A stretch of 64,000 bases of DNA from Providencia rettgeri (GCF_001874625.1 NZ_CP017671.1:2108001-2172000), one strand, 5' to 3'; shown: positions 9,301 to 20,286, numbered from the stretch's first letter. Program-made: numbers and translations. The notes: generated by a model not told the origin, from the sequence alone.

Positions 9301-9337
9301 TGAAACAGACATGTATATCGACAACATGCCTGTTTCA
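9301..9337 (-). terminator. Hairpin downstream of ydiK
   Basis: TGAAACAGACATGT (9301-9314) pairs with ACATGCCTGTTTCA (9324-9337), one mismatch in 14, around a 9-nt loop. It lies 12 bp beyond the ydiK stop. The following minus-strand sequence is T-rich but has no clean T-run. Confidence 0.6.
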
Positions 9338-9348
9338 ATTAATTGCAA

Positions 9349-10464
9349 CTATTTCTTAATCATGAACACATCTTCAAGAAATTTCTCTGTTTCAGCTAAG
9401 TTCTCATTAGGCATAGCTACCTCATTCATCCATGCTTTTAATAAACTATATGAAACAGCTAATACAACGGGACCGATAAATAGGCCTATCATCCCGAATG
9501 ATAAGATACCCCCGATAACCCCAACTAAGATTAGTACCATCGGCAAATCGGCACCCATTTTAATCAACCAAGGACGAAGAACACCGTCCATTGTTGCCAC
9601 AACCGCAGCCCAAATGGCGAGAATAATTCCCCAAGTGGTATCACCAGTCCAAAATAACCATATAACAGATGGCACCATAATCAACAGCGGCCCTATTTGA
9701 GCAACACAGCAGATAAACAGTAAAACAGTGAGGATTGCAGCATAACCAATGCCAGAAAGTGCAAGGCCAATCCCACCGACAATAGCTTGGATTAACGCTG
9801 TCACGACGACGCCCAATGCCACCGCTCTTATTGATTGAGCTGCTAATAAAACAGCTGCATCACCACGCATGCCTGCAAGGCGCACAGCAAAGTGACGTAT
9901 GCCTAACATGACAGATTCACCCTTAAGGTAAAGTAAGCCGCTAAACAGTAACATTAAGATTAAATGAAATACAAAGCGCCCTGCGCTGATCGCTTGTGTG
10001 GCGAACCACCCCGCGGCTTGACCAAAGTAAGGTTGGATTTTTGCGAGTAGGGCGTTACCGCCACTTGCTACAAGGCTATGCCATGCGTAATAAATTTTTT
10101 CGCCTACCATCGGTATGGTATTTAGCCATTCTAGCTCTGGTAATGTCAGGCTTGAAGGGGACTTGGCTAAATCAATCAATGGAGTGCTATTATCAATAAT
10201 ACTTCCAATCAAAACCCCTAATGGGATAACAAACAACAGTAATATAAGAAGAACCATCACTAATGCAGCTAGCCAACGCTTACGCCATAAGCGCGCTTCT
10301 AGCCGTAATAATAGTGGCCATGTTGCAATAACCATCATCCCTGCCCATACAAAGCCAAGAATAAAGGGATTAAGTACCCAAAAACAGGCGGCTATCATTA
10401 AGATGATGGACAATAGGCCGAAAATAAGTTTGGGGAGATCCAAACGTTTTTGCGATTTTTCCAT
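9349..10464 (-). CDS. ydiK: AI-2E family inner-membrane transporter YdiK
   Basis: Polytopic inner-membrane protein of the AI-2E/PerM-like family; the substrate of YdiK is not established. The 371 residues show paired hydrophobic segments near the N-terminus (about 15-60), a soluble central part (about 85-150) and a C-terminal cluster of membrane helices with the family-typical region PWLIKMGADLPMVLILVGVIGG. ATG 10462-10464 follows AAGGATC. It is divergent from ydiJ across about 255 bp, with rprA beyond its 3' end, as in E. coli. Confidence 0.88.
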   Translation of the reverse strand: MEKSQKRLDLPKLIFGLLSIILMIAACFWVLNPFILGFVWAGMMVIATWPLLLRLEARLWRKRWLAALVMVLLILLLFVIPLGVLIGSIIDNSTPLIDLAKSPSSLTLPELEWLNTIPMVGEKIYYAWHSLVASGGNALLAKIQPYFGQAAGWFATQAISAGRFVFHLILMLLFSGLLYLKGESVMLGIRHFAVRLAGMRGDAAVLLAAQSIRAVALGVVVTALIQAIVGGIGLALSGIGYAAILTVLLFICCVAQIGPLLIMVPSVIWLFWTGDTTWGIILAIWAAVVATMDGVLRPWLIKMGADLPMVLILVGVIGGILSFGMIGLFIGPVVLAVSYSLLKAWMNEVAMPNENLAETEKFLEDVFMIKK

Positions 10465-10720
10465 TAATGATTGATCCTTAATAAATGAAAATTCTGCTTA
10501 TACGGCAAATTTTTAGGTGAAAATAACGAAATTATTTTTCACGATTAAAAAAAACAATATTGTGATATGGTTCATTATGACAATGTCATCAGCGGCTGTA
10601 CCGTTTTTACTAGCTGTGAAGGTAATAAGTCATAAACCTGAGACGCTATTGTGCAACTTAAAGTAAAGATAGTACATAACGAGTAATGCGAACACTAAAC
10701 AACAAGAGTCATCGTTAATA

Positions 10721-13700
10721 ATGATCCCGCGTATATCAGAAGCTCCTCATCTTAGTCAATTAGTCATTGAGTTCTTGCATGAGCTACAAGAACAAGGTTT
10801 TACTGGTGATAACGGTACCAGCTACGCTGAACGGTTATCCATGGCGACAGACAACAGTATTTATCAACTATTGCCTCAAGCGGTTGTTTTCCCGCGTTCT
10901 AGTGCAGATGTACAAATTATTACACGCGTAGCCGGGCAATCCAAATATCGTGAACTTAGCTTTACGCCAAGAGGTGGTGGTACAGGGACTAACGGGCAAT
11001 CCTTAACAGAAGGGATTGTCGTGGATATGTCCCGCTATATGAATCGTATTTTAGAAATAAACCCCGAGCAAGGTTGGGTCAAAGTTGAAGCTGGCGTAAT
11101 CAAAGATCAGTTAAACCAATTTTTAAAACCTTATGGTTATTTCTTCTCTCCTGAGCTATCGACCAGTAACCGTGCAACCTTGGGGGGAATGATCAACACC
11201 GATGCATCAGGGCAAGGTTCATTAGTCTACGGTAAAACATCCGACCACGTTTTAGGTGTTAAAGCCATGGTATTAGGGGGGGAGTGCATTGATACTCGTG
11301 CTATGCCTATCGAACTCGCCCAATCGATTGCGTCCGAGGATTCTATTGTCGGGCGTATTTATAAAACGGTACTAGAACGCTGCTTAGAACAGCGGCCATT
11401 AATTGAAGAAAAATTCCCAAAGTTAAATCGTTTTCTGACAGGCTACGACTTACGTCATGTTTTTAATGATGAATTAACTGAATTTGACCTTACCCGCATT
11501 TTGACGGGTTCAGAGGGGTCTTTAGCGTTTATTACTGAAGCCACCCTTGATATCACGCCATTGCCAAAAGTACGCAGGCTGGTTAACGTAAAATATGACT
11601 CTTTTGAGTCAGCACTGCGTAATGCCCCTTTTATGGTTGATGCTAAAGCATTATCTGTTGAAACCGTCGATTCTAAAGTGCTGAATCTAGCCCGTGAAGA
11701 TATCGTTTGGCACTCTGTAAAAGCATTAATTACTGATATTCCTAATAAAGAAATGTTAGGTCTTAATATCGTTGAATTTAGTGGCGATGATGAAAGTGAA
11801 ATTAACCAGCTGACAGACAGTTTGTGCCAACGACTTGATGAGTTAATGGCAAATAATCAAGCGGGTGTGATTGGCTATCAAACTTGTCATGACCTTGATG
11901 ATATAACTCGCATTTATAATATGCGTAAAAAGGCAGTTGGCTTGTTAGGTAATAGTAAAGGTGCGGCAAAACCAATTCCATTTGTAGAAGATACTTGTGT
12001 ACCACCAGAGCATCTAGCTGATTATATTGTTGAGTTCCGAGCGCTACTCGATGGCCATAATCTGAATTATGGCATGTTTGGGCATGTCGATGCGGGGGTA
12101 TTACATGTTCGGCCAGCTCTAGATATGTGTGATCCACAACAAGAAATATTGATGAAACAAATTTCTGATGAAATTGTTGCATTAACAGCTAAATATGGTG
12201 GGTTGCTGTGGGGAGAGCATGGTAAAGGTTTTCGCGCACAATATAGCCCTGAGTTTTTTGGGGACGTACTGTATAGCGAATTACGTAACATCAAAGCGGC
12301 ATTTGACCCAGACAACCGTTTGAACCCTGGGAAGATTTGCCCTCCAGCAGGGCTTGATGCTCCAATGAAACAGGTCGATGATATCAAACGAGGCACTTAT
12401 GATAGGCAAATCCCTGTTCAGGTTCGCGAGCAATTTCGGGGAGCTATGGAGTGTAATGGGAATGGGCTATGTTTTAATTTTGATGTTAAAAGCCCTATGT
12501 GCCCGTCGATGAAAGTGAGTGGTCAGCGCATTCATTCACCTAAAGGTCGTGCAACACTTGTTCGAGAATGGTTAAGGCTATTAGCAGATCAAGGAGTGAC
12601 TCCGGACTACCTCGAAAAGGGCATTAAGCAAGACTCACCTTCCTTACGTGGTTTAATTGAGAAAACGCGTAATACTTGGCGGGCAAAGCAAGGAGATTAC
12701 GATTTTTCTCACGAAGTAAAAGCATCAATGGCCGGGTGCCTTGCTTGCAAAGCCTGCTCAACACAGTGCCCAATCAAAATTGATGTACCTTCATTTAGAG
12801 CGAAATTTTTAGCCTTATATCACGGTCGCTACTTACGCCCTGTGCGTGATCATATTGTTGCTAACGTAGAGAGCAGTGCACCATTATTCTCTAAGGTACC
12901 AGGTGTATTTAATTTCTTTTTACGTCAGCCAATAGTGCAAAAGCTTAGCCAACACACGATAGGTATGGTCGATTTACCCTTATTTTCTCAGCCTACATTG
13001 AAACAAGAGCTTTTGGGGCATACTGCGGTGTCAGTAACACTCGAGCAACTAGAAGGTATGGGGGCTGCTCAGCGCGAAAAATACGTGTTGGTAGTACAAG
13101 ACCCTTTCACCAGCTATTACGATGCGAAAGTGGTCGCAGATTTTGTGCGATTAATTGAAAAATTGGGCTATAAACCTGTTTTATTACCATTTTCACCGAA
13201 TGGTAAGGCGCAGCATATTAAGGGTTTTTTGGCAAAATTTGCGAAAACAGCACGTAGAACCGCAGACTTTTTAAATCGCGTAGCAAAATTAAAGTTACCC
13301 ATGGTTGGCGTCGACCCTGCATTAGTTTTATGTTATCGCGATGAATACCATGAAATTTTAGGAAAAGAACAGTGCCAGTTTACTGTAATGTTGGCTCATG
13401 AATGGTTAGTGAGTTTACCTGCACCACAAAATGCCAAAGTAAATGCAGCTGAGCCTTGGTACTTTTTTGGGCATTGTACGGAATCAACGGCTTTACCAAA
13501 TAGTGCGAGCCAATGGGCAAGCTTATTTGCACGTTTTGGCCACAAACTGAATAATGTCAGTGTGGGTTGCTGTGGAATGGCGGGAACTTACGGTCATGAA
13601 GTGGCAAACCTTGAAAATTCCAAAGGAATTTATAACTTATCTTGGAAAGGAGCGATGGCCTCTTTACCAAAAGAGCGTTGCTTAAGCCCCGGTTATTCTT

Positions 13701-13774
13701 GCCGTAGCCAAGTGAAGCGTATGGAAAATACAGTTATAAAACACCCGATTCAAGCACTGTTGGAGATAGTTTAA
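10721..13774 (+). CDS. ydiJ: FAD-linked oxidase/Fe-S protein YdiJ (D-2-hydroxyglutarate dehydrogenase)
   Basis: Large flavoprotein shown in E. coli to oxidise D-2-hydroxyglutarate. The 1017 residues carry an N-terminal FAD_binding_4 domain (GGGTGTNGQSL, then TLGGMINTDASGQGS), the FAD-oxidase C-terminal domain, and a ferredoxin-like segment with CLACKACSTQCP at about 672. A C-terminal cysteine-rich heterodisulfide-reductase-like part holds GCCGMAGTYG at about 949. Its TAA shares one base with the menI ATG (TAATG), so translation is coupled. Length and order equal E. coli YdiJ. Confidence 0.92.
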   Translation: MIPRISEAPHLSQLVIEFLHELQEQGFTGDNGTSYAERLSMATDNSIYQLLPQAVVFPRSSADVQIITRVAGQSKYRELSFTPRGGGTGTNGQSLTEGIVVDMSRYMNRILEINPEQGWVKVEAGVIKDQLNQFLKPYGYFFSPELSTSNRATLGGMINTDASGQGSLVYGKTSDHVLGVKAMVLGGECIDTRAMPIELAQSIASEDSIVGRIYKTVLERCLEQRPLIEEKFPKLNRFLTGYDLRHVFNDELTEFDLTRILTGSEGSLAFITEATLDITPLPKVRRLVNVKYDSFESALRNAPFMVDAKALSVETVDSKVLNLAREDIVWHSVKALITDIPNKEMLGLNIVEFSGDDESEINQLTDSLCQRLDELMANNQAGVIGYQTCHDLDDITRIYNMRKKAVGLLGNSKGAAKPIPFVEDTCVPPEHLADYIVEFRALLDGHNLNYGMFGHVDAGVLHVRPALDMCDPQQEILMKQISDEIVALTAKYGGLLWGEHGKGFRAQYSPEFFGDVLYSELRNIKAAFDPDNRLNPGKICPPAGLDAPMKQVDDIKRGTYDRQIPVQVREQFRGAMECNGNGLCFNFDVKSPMCPSMKVSGQRIHSPKGRATLVREWLRLLADQGVTPDYLEKGIKQDSPSLRGLIEKTRNTWRAKQGDYDFSHEVKASMAGCLACKACSTQCPIKIDVPSFRAKFLALYHGRYLRPVRDHIVANVESSAPLFSKVPGVFNFFLRQPIVQKLSQHTIGMVDLPLFSQPTLKQELLGHTAVSVTLEQLEGMGAAQREKYVLVVQDPFTSYYDAKVVADFVRLIEKLGYKPVLLPFSPNGKAQHIKGFLAKFAKTARRTADFLNRVAKLKLPMVGVDPALVLCYRDEYHEILGKEQCQFTVMLAHEWLVSLPAPQNAKVNAAEPWYFFGHCTESTALPNSASQWASLFARFGHKLNNVSVGCCGMAGTYGHEVANLENSKGIYNLSWKGAMASLPKERCLSPGYSCRSQVKRMENTVIKHPIQALLEIV

Positions 13775-14190
13775 TGATTTGGAAACGTCAATTTAATTTG
13801 CAACAATTAGCTGAAATGTCAAAAACGTGCATGTTAGGGCATATTGGTATTGAGATCACAGCATTTGGTGATGATTATTTAGAGGGAACAATGCCTGTTG
13901 ATGAGCGAACTAAACAACCGTTTGGTTTACTTCATGGTGGCGCTTCCGTGGTGCTTGCTGAGTCTTTAGGGTCAATAGCGGGTTATTTATGTACGGAAGG
14001 TGAGCAAAGAGTGGTTGGCCTAGAAATTAATGCAAACCATGTCCGTGCAGCGCGTTCGGGGGTTGTTAAAGGCATTTGCAAACCTATTCACTTAGGGCGT
14101 CGCCAGCAAGTTTGGAATATTGAAATATTCAATGAACAAGGAAAACTGTGTTGTACTTCCCGTCTAACGACTGCGGTATTATTTGAATAA
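13774..14190 (+). CDS. menI: 1,4-dihydroxy-2-naphthoyl-CoA hydrolase MenI (YdiI)
   Basis: Hot-dog thioesterase that releases 1,4-dihydroxy-2-naphthoate from its CoA ester in menaquinone synthesis. The 138 residues contain the family core LLHGGASVVLAESLGS at about 52-67 and the substrate-channel region GLEINANHVRAARSG. It overlaps ydiJ by one base and is probably co-transcribed with it. E. coli has the same adjacency. Confidence 0.9.
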   Translation: MIWKRQFNLQQLAEMSKTCMLGHIGIEITAFGDDYLEGTMPVDERTKQPFGLLHGGASVVLAESLGSIAGYLCTEGEQRVVGLEINANHVRAARSGVVKGICKPIHLGRRQQVWNIEIFNEQGKLCCTSRLTTAVLFE

Positions 14191-14205
14191 TCACAGCTAT
14201 GTTTA

Positions 14206-14240
14206 GGTGGCTTGTAGGCTTTGAGTAGCTAAAAGCCACC
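14206..14240 (+). terminator. Hairpin downstream of menI (possible terminator)
   Basis: GGTGGCTT (14206-14213) pairs with AAGCCACC (14233-14240) around a 19-nt loop, 16 bp after the menI stop. No T-run follows, so termination is uncertain. The rest of the 410-bp menI-sufA gap is AT-rich. Confidence 0.4.
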
Positions 14241-14522
14241 AATAACCTTCCTATTAGTAGTGTTTTTATCTGCTGTTTTATCCGTAAATTCGTTTTTTAT
14301 CGCATTAATAAAGTTGTATAATAAATACATCTTTATTAATTTGTGTCATTTAATTGTATTATTCAGTACAAAATCAAATAAAAAAATAGTTCTATTTTAT
14401 TTTTCTTATTTCAATAAGTTAAGTGATAAGAAAGACATTATTGGTGATTCGATAAGCTCATAATGAATAAAAAAAGAACTAAAATAGCTATAACCTCTTA
14501 AAACAAATGGTTGAAGTAGAAT

Positions 14523-14537
14523 AGCTAATCATTACCA
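14523..14537. promoter_or_regulatory. Possible Fur box upstream of sufA
   Basis: AGCTAATCATTACCA matches TGATAAT-N-ATTATCA at 11 of 14 positions and lies 64-78 bp before sufA. The suf operon is Fur-repressed in E. coli. An AACC...GGTT dyad at 14492-14512 could be an IscR-type site, but I regard that match as weak. Confidence 0.4.
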
Positions 14538-14600
14538 TAGGGTAGACAGAGTTAATCTCCTGATAACAGGCTGAAAAGCCATAAGAAATGTGGGGTCAAT

Positions 14601-14969
14601 ATGACTGACGGTGTAGAGACATTTTCATTTGATGAAAACAGTTGGCAGGGAGTTAGCCTGACACAAAGCGCTGCAAAACAAATCAAAAAATTGATGGTGC
14701 AAAACCCAAATACGAAAGGGCTTTCACTGGGCGTAAAACAGTCTGGCTGCGCAGGTTTCGGTTATGTATTTGAAATGATCGAAAACCCAACAGACCAACA
14801 CCTGTTATTTGAACTCGATGGCGCACGTCTTTATGTGCCAAAAGAAGCAATGCCATTTATTGATGGTACAGTCGTTGATTTTGTCCAAGAAGGGCTGAAT
14901 CAAATTTTCAAATTCAATAACCCGAAAGCACAACATGCCTGTGGGTGTGGTGAAAGCTTCGGCGTTTAA
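14601..14969 (+). CDS. sufA: Fe-S cluster carrier SufA
   Basis: A-type carrier that accepts clusters from SufBCD and passes them to apo-proteins. The 122 residues carry the three ligand cysteines at positions 50 (KQSGCAGFGY), 114 and 116 (CGCGESF), the same numbering as E. coli SufA. ATG 14601 is preceded by GTGGGGTC. First gene of sufABCDSE; sufB follows after 16 bp. Confidence 0.95.
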   Translation: MTDGVETFSFDENSWQGVSLTQSAAKQIKKLMVQNPNTKGLSLGVKQSGCAGFGYVFEMIENPTDQHLLFELDGARLYVPKEAMPFIDGTVVDFVQEGLNQIFKFNNPKAQHACGCGESFGV

Positions 14970-14985
14970 CATGTGAAGTCAGATT

Positions 14986-16485
14986 ATGTCACAGAGCAAT
15001 GTAGAAGTTGGCGATGATGTTCAAAGCTGGCTTGATGACCAGCGTTATAAAGAAGGCTTCTTTACTGAAGTCGCAACGGATGAAATGGAAAAAGGGATCA
15101 ACGAAGATGTGATCCGCGCCATTTCAGCAAAACGTAATGAACCAGAGTGGATGCTACAATTCCGCCTCGATGCTTTTAATCATTGGAAAGGCATGGAGGA
15201 GCCACATTGGCTTAAGGCGAATTATCCAAGCTTAGATTATCAAGATTATAGCTATTACTCTGCACCATCATGTGGTGCGTGTGATGATACGTGCGGTTCT
15301 CAATCAGGTGCAACTCAAGGTACTGGTGTTGCTGAAACCAATAGTTATTTAACGGCAGAAGTTGAAGAAGCGTTTAATCAACTAGGTGTTCCGGTTCGTG
15401 AAGGGAAAGCCGTCGCGGTTGATGCTATTTTTGACTCGGTTTCCGTTTCGACGACATATCGTGATGACCTTGCCAAACATGGCGTTATTTTTTGTTCGTT
15501 TAGTGAAGCGATCCAAGAATATCCAGAACTGGTACAAAAATACCTAGGTACTGTTGTATCAAGTCATGACAACTTTTTTGCGGCACTCAATGCTGCGGTT
15601 GCATCAGATGGTACGTTTGTTTATGTCCCGAAAGGGGTGCATTGTCCTATGGAGCTTTCAACCTATTTTAGGATTAATGCGGCGAAAACAGGCCAATTTG
15701 AACGTACTATCCTCATCGCTGATGAAGGGAGCTACGTGAGTTATATCGAAGGGTGTTCAGCGCCTGTCCGTGATAGCTACCAGCTCCATGCTGCTGTGGT
15801 TGAAGTGATTATTCACAAAGATGCAGAAGTGAAGTATTCAACGGTGCAAAATTGGTTTTCTGGTGGTGATAGCGAAACGGGTGGGATTTTAAACTTCGTG
15901 ACTAAACGTGCATTATGCGAAGGTGAAAATTCTAAAATGTCATGGACACAGTCTGAGACCGGTTCTGCTATTACATGGAAATACCCAAGTGTTATTCTCA
16001 AAGGTGATAACTCAGTAGGTGAATTTTTCTCCGTTGCATTAACCAATGGTAATCAACAAGCTGATACTGGAACGAAAATGATCCATATTGGGAAAAATAC
16101 GCGTTCTACAATTATTTCCAAGGGGATTTCAGCAGGTAAAAGTCAGAACAGTTATCGCGGATTAGTGAAAATTTTACCGAGTGCTCATAACGCGCGTAAC
16201 TTTACCCAGTGTGACTCTATGTTAATAGGGACACAATGCGGAGCACATACTTTTCCCTATGTGGAAGTAAAAAATAATACGGCACAATTAGAACATGAAG
16301 CAACAACCTCACGTATAGGGGAAGACCAGCTGTTTTACTGTTTACAACGTGGCATTAGCGAAGATGATGCCATTTCAATGATTGTAAATGGTTTCTGTAA
16401 GGATGTGTTCTCGGAGCTTCCGTTGGAATTTGCCGTAGAAGCACAAAAATTGCTGGCGATCAGCTTAGAACACAGCGTTGGCTGA
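14986..16485 (+). CDS. sufB: Fe-S scaffold complex subunit SufB
   Basis: Core subunit of the SufBC2D scaffold on which clusters are built under iron limitation or oxidative stress. The 499 residues match SufB throughout: [17 protein letters not shown] near the start, [14 protein letters not shown] at about 99, and the C-terminal beta-helix with [18 protein letters not shown] and [17 protein letters not shown]. It follows sufA in the same operon. Confidence 0.96.
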   Translation: MSQSNVEVGDDVQSWLDDQRYKEGFFTEVATDEMEKGINEDVIRAISAKRNEPEWMLQFRLDAFNHWKGMEEPHWLKANYPSLDYQDYSYYSAPSCGACDDTCGSQSGATQGTGVAETNSYLTAEVEEAFNQLGVPVREGKAVAVDAIFDSVSVSTTYRDDLAKHGVIFCSFSEAIQEYPELVQKYLGTVVSSHDNFFAALNAAVASDGTFVYVPKGVHCPMELSTYFRINAAKTGQFERTILIADEGSYVSYIEGCSAPVRDSYQLHAAVVEVIIHKDAEVKYSTVQNWFSGGDSETGGILNFVTKRALCEGENSKMSWTQSETGSAITWKYPSVILKGDNSVGEFFSVALTNGNQQADTGTKMIHIGKNTRSTIISKGISAGKSQNSYRGLVKILPSAHNARNFTQCDSMLIGTQCGAHTFPYVEVKNNTAQLEHEATTSRIGEDQLFYCLQRGISEDDAISMIVNGFCKDVFSELPLEFAVEAQKLLAISLEHSVG

Positions 16486-16504
16486 TCCTAATATGAGTTT
16501 ATTT

Positions 16505-16516
16505 GCGCTTAAGCGC
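16505..16516. repeat. 12-bp perfect palindrome between sufB and sufC
   Basis: GCGCTTAAGCGC lies in the 46-bp sufB-sufC gap, just before the sufC ribosome binding site (AAAGG). It may form a small intercistronic hairpin. No function is known to me. Confidence 0.4.
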
Positions 16517-16531
16517 TAAAGGCATGTGAAT

Positions 16532-17278
16532 ATGTTAAGTGTTAAAAACTTACACGTGAGTGTAGAAGGGAATGAGATTTTAAAAGGGTTATCTCTGGAA
16601 GTAAAACCAGGGGAGGTCCACGCCATCATGGGGCCGAATGGTTCTGGTAAAAGTACATTGTCAGCCACTCTCGCAGGCCGTGAAGAATATGAAGTTGACA
16701 GTGGTGAAGTGACATTTAAAGGTAAAGACCTGTTTGAGCTAGACCCTGAAGAGCGTGCAGGTGAGGGCGTCTTTTTAGCCTTTCAATATCCCGTTGAAAT
16801 TCCTGGTGTAAGTAATCAGTTTTTCCTACAAACTGCGGTGAATGCGGTAAGAGAATATCGTCAACAAGAAGCTTTAGATCGCTTTGATTTCCAAGACTTT
16901 ATCGAAGATAAAATCAAACTATTGGAAATGCCCGAAGACTTACTGGCGCGTTCAGTGAATGTAGGCTTCTCTGGTGGTGAGAAAAAACGTAATGATATCT
17001 TGCAAATGGCAGCACTTGAGCCGCAACTGTGTATCTTAGATGAAACGGATTCAGGCTTGGATATCGATGCGTTGAAAATTGTGGCAAATGGGGTTAACTC
17101 TCTGCGTTCGCCTGATCGCTCATTCATAATTGTGACTCACTATCAGCGTATTTTGGATTATGTGAAGCCAGATTTTGTCCATGTGCTTTATCAAGGGAAA
17201 ATCATCAAATCGGGTGATTTCAGTTTAGCGAAAAAACTTGAGGAGCAAGGTTATGGCTGGCTTATTGACCAACAGTGA
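16532..17278 (+). CDS. sufC: Fe-S assembly ATPase SufC
   Basis: ABC-type ATPase that drives the SufB-SufD scaffold. With the ATG at 16532 the 248 residues start MLSVKNLHVSVEG, matching E. coli; a GTG two codons upstream is also in frame. Walker A is GPNGSGKST at 34-42, the signature is FSGGEKKR, and Walker B is the family-typical CILDETDSGLD. Its 3' end overlaps sufD by 26 bp. Confidence 0.95.
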   Translation: MLSVKNLHVSVEGNEILKGLSLEVKPGEVHAIMGPNGSGKSTLSATLAGREEYEVDSGEVTFKGKDLFELDPEERAGEGVFLAFQYPVEIPGVSNQFFLQTAVNAVREYRQQEALDRFDFQDFIEDKIKLLEMPEDLLARSVNVGFSGGEKKRNDILQMAALEPQLCILDETDSGLDIDALKIVANGVNSLRSPDRSFIIVTHYQRILDYVKPDFVHVLYQGKIIKSGDFSLAKKLEEQGYGWLIDQQ

Positions 17279-18560
17279 GAAAGCAGAGAAACGTGCTCAA
17301 GTTGCTGCGCTCAATGAGCGCGCAATGTCACGTTTTGCGACATTATATGAACAGCGTCATGGGGCGAACTCACAACATGCTAAAACCCATTGGGAAATGG
17401 CAAAGCATGTCGGTTTACCTACATTTCGTCATGAAGACTGGCATTACACGCCATTAAATAGTGTATTAGAAACGGAGTATCGTTTTAGTGAAGCAGATGT
17501 TGCTGCAGCGGAATGCGAAGCCTTAGCTCTACACATTGATGCATACCGCATTGTGTTAGTTGATGGTCGTTATAGTTCTGCGTTAAGTTCTATCGATATG
17601 GGGCCATTCCAAGTCGCTTTACTCGATAACCAAGATTTGCTGCCATCTCCAGTTAATAGTGAAATTTTTTTACATTTAACAGAAAGTTTAGCGGTGCAAC
17701 CGTTGGTAATTTCTTTATCGGCGAATAAAATTGCTGAAAAACCACTTTATTTATTGAATATCTCTAGTGGTAATCAGGGTACACAAGCAACAAATCTTAG
17801 CCAATATCGTTACCACTTAAGTTTAGAAGCCAATAGTAAAGCACAGGTAATTGAACATTTTGTAAGCTTAAATGGTCAAGCTCACATGACGGGAAGTCGT
17901 TTAACCGTTGAAGTGGGTGATAATGCTGATTTTAGCCATTTCAAATTGAATGTAGAAAATGAACAAGCCCAGCATTTTGCGCACAATGATATTATTGTTG
18001 GGCGCGATAGCAGAGTAAAAAGCAGTAGTTTTTTACTCGGTGCCTCATTAACCCGTAACCATACTAGCGCACGTCTTGATGGGGAAAATAGCGATTTCGA
18101 ACTTAATAGTTTGCTATTGCCGAAGGGCAGTGAAATTGCAGATACTCGAACCTATCTTGAGCATAACAAAGGCTACTGTAACAGCCAGCAGTGGCATAAA
18201 GTCATTGCTATGGACAATAGCAAGGCCGTGTTTAATGGTATGATTAAAGTTGCGCCAAATGCGTTGAAAACAGACGGTCAAATGACTAACAATACATTAT
18301 TGTTAGGGGAAAAAGCAGAAATTGATACTAAGCCACAACTTGAAATTTATGCTGATGATGTAAAATGCGGTCACGGTGCAACAGTTGGTCGAATCGATGA
18401 TGAGCAATTATTTTATCTGCGTTCAAGGGGAATCGATGGCAAAGCAGCAAAACATATGATTATTATCGCATTTGCTGCTGAATTAACAGAATCTATTGAA
18501 TCGGAAGAATTAAAACACGCTGTGATGGCAAACATCCGCCAGCGCTTAGCGGAGGTTTAA
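17253..18560 (+). CDS. sufD: Fe-S scaffold complex subunit SufD
   Basis: Partner of SufB in the SufBC2D scaffold. I chose ATG 17253 ([14 protein letters not shown]) because AGGAGCAAGG lies just upstream and E. coli SufD also begins MAGL; the frame is open 15 bp further. The 435 residues include [10 protein letters not shown], the beta-helix core, [19 protein letters not shown] and the C-terminal [10 protein letters not shown]. It overlaps sufC, consistent with coupled translation and 1:1 assembly. Confidence 0.94.
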   Translation: MAGLLTNSEKAEKRAQVAALNERAMSRFATLYEQRHGANSQHAKTHWEMAKHVGLPTFRHEDWHYTPLNSVLETEYRFSEADVAAAECEALALHIDAYRIVLVDGRYSSALSSIDMGPFQVALLDNQDLLPSPVNSEIFLHLTESLAVQPLVISLSANKIAEKPLYLLNISSGNQGTQATNLSQYRYHLSLEANSKAQVIEHFVSLNGQAHMTGSRLTVEVGDNADFSHFKLNVENEQAQHFAHNDIIVGRDSRVKSSSFLLGASLTRNHTSARLDGENSDFELNSLLLPKGSEIADTRTYLEHNKGYCNSQQWHKVIAMDNSKAVFNGMIKVAPNALKTDGQMTNNTLLLGEKAEIDTKPQLEIYADDVKCGHGATVGRIDDEQLFYLRSRGIDGKAAKHMIIIAFAAELTESIESEELKHAVMANIRQRLAEV

Positions 18561-18565
18561 TACCT

Positions 18566-19804
18566 ATGCTGTTCAATGTAGCTTCAGTAAGGCAGGACTT
18601 TCCTGCCTTATCTCAACTAATCAATAATCATCCTTTGGTGTATTTAGATACTGCTGCTAGTGCACAGAAACCGCTGCAAGTTATTGAGAAAGAAAGTGAG
18701 TTCACGTTGCATCACTATGCTGCGGTACATCGTGGAATTCATACTCTCAGTGCTAATGCAACCACGATGATGGAAGAAGTGCGCCAAAAAGCGGCTAATT
18801 TTATCCATGCTGCATCAAATGAAGAAATTGTCTTTGTAAAAGGCACCACGGAAGGCATTAATCTTGTTGCAAATAGCTTTGGCCGCAAGTATTTCCATGA
18901 AGGGGATAATATAGTTATCACGGAAATGGAACATCATGCGAATATTGTTCCTTGGTATATGTTGGCTGAAGAAATCGGTTTCGAGATCCGTGTTATTCCG
19001 ATTTCTGATGATGGAAGGTTGCAGCTAGATTCACTCAATGAATTTATTGATGCTCGCACTCGTTTATTGAGTTTTGCGCATATTTCCAATGTATTAGGAA
19101 CGGTTAACCCTGTACAAGATATCATCAAACAAGCAAGGGCTATTGCGGCTTCGAAAGGGAGTGAGATTGCCATTCTTGTTGATGGTGCGCAGGGTGCTAT
19201 GCATCAGCAAGTTGATGTACAAGCCTTAGACTGTGATTTTTACGTTTTTTCCGGCCATAAATTATATGGGCCGACAGGGATTGGGGTACTTTACGGTAAA
19301 AAAGCGGTCCTTGATAATATGCCACCATGGGAAGGCGGTGGGGCGATGATCCGCCAAGTCAGCTTGACCAAAGGTATCACATTTGCTGATGCCCCATGGC
19401 GTTTTGAAGCAGGTACCCCGAATGTTAGTGCCATTATAGGTTTAGGGGCGGCATTTGATTATTTGAATGCACTAAATTTGGCGGATGTATTTGCTCATGA
19501 AGCTCAAGTGATGGCATACGCATCGGAAAAACTGCAAGAAATACCGTCAGTCACATTATATGGTAATGATAAACGGGAAGGGGTACTGGCATTTAATTTA
19601 GGGCAACACCATGCTTATGATGTCGGGTCTTTTCTTGATAGATATGGAATAGCGATACGTACAGGGCACCATTGTGCTTTACCATTAATGGAACACTATC
19701 ATGTTCCTGCTATGTGCCGAGCTTCTGTGGGGATTTACACGACCAAAGAAGAAATCGATTCTTTATTCAGTGCGTTACAGCGAATTAAAAAATTGTTAGG
19801 CTAG
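18566..19804 (+). CDS. sufS: Cysteine desulfurase SufS
   Basis: PLP enzyme that takes sulfur from cysteine as a persulfide and hands it to SufE. In 412 residues, PLP-binding Lys is at about 232 ([11 protein letters not shown]), the HHANIVPW and DGAQGAMH motifs are present, and the catalytic Cys is at about 370 ([11 protein letters not shown]). ATG 18566 follows GGAGG overlapping the sufD end. Type II desulfurases such as this require SufE, which is encoded next. Confidence 0.95.
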   Translation: MLFNVASVRQDFPALSQLINNHPLVYLDTAASAQKPLQVIEKESEFTLHHYAAVHRGIHTLSANATTMMEEVRQKAANFIHAASNEEIVFVKGTTEGINLVANSFGRKYFHEGDNIVITEMEHHANIVPWYMLAEEIGFEIRVIPISDDGRLQLDSLNEFIDARTRLLSFAHISNVLGTVNPVQDIIKQARAIAASKGSEIAILVDGAQGAMHQQVDVQALDCDFYVFSGHKLYGPTGIGVLYGKKAVLDNMPPWEGGGAMIRQVSLTKGITFADAPWRFEAGTPNVSAIIGLGAAFDYLNALNLADVFAHEAQVMAYASEKLQEIPSVTLYGNDKREGVLAFNLGQHHAYDVGSFLDRYGIAIRTGHHCALPLMEHYHVPAMCRASVGIYTTKEEIDSLFSALQRIKKLLG

Positions 19805-19840
19805 CACATAAAACAGATTGTTTTGGTAAAGGAAATCAGT

Positions 19841-20257
19841 ATGCCCGCATTACCCGATGAACATAAGTTATTACGTAACTTTTCCCGTTGTCAGGATTGG
19901 GAAGAACGCTATTTATATATGATTGAACTTGGTGGACGTTTACCTGACTTAACTGAAGCACAAAGAAGTGATAATAATTTGATTGCAGGTTGCCAAAGTC
20001 AGGTTTGGATTGACATGCAAAAGCAATCGGACGGGGCTATTATGTTTGCTGGTGACAGCGATGCAGCAATAGTTAAAGGGCTAGTGGCAATTGTCATTAT
20101 TCTTTTTCAAGGCAAAACCGCGCAACAAATATTAGGGCTCGATGTTAAGTCTTTTTTTGAGCAATTAGCATTGGAGCAGCATTTAACCCCTTCACGTACA
20201 CAAGGCTTAAATGCCATGATCCGCTCAATTTTAGCTCGTGCAGGTCAATTAGCATAA
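19841..20257 (+). CDS. sufE: Cysteine desulfuration protein SufE
   Basis: Sulfur acceptor that stimulates SufS and carries persulfide to SufB. The chosen start ATG 19841 gives [14 protein letters not shown] in line with E. coli, with AAAGGAAATC upstream; a TTG 18 bp earlier is open but unlikely. The acceptor Cys is residue 51 (IAGCQSQVW), as in E. coli. Last gene of the suf operon. Confidence 0.94.
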   Translation: MPALPDEHKLLRNFSRCQDWEERYLYMIELGGRLPDLTEAQRSDNNLIAGCQSQVWIDMQKQSDGAIMFAGDSDAAIVKGLVAIVIILFQGKTAQQILGLDVKSFFEQLALEQHLTPSRTQGLNAMIRSILARAGQLA

Positions 20258-20265
20258 TAATATCA

Positions 20266-20286
20266 GGGGAGTACAGTTTGCTCCCT
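20266..20286 (+). terminator. Weak terminator-like hairpin after sufE
   Basis: GGGAG (20267-20271) pairs with CTCCC (20281-20285) around 9 nt, followed by a pyrimidine-rich TTTCTCC. It lies 9 bp past the sufE stop. Confidence 0.4.
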
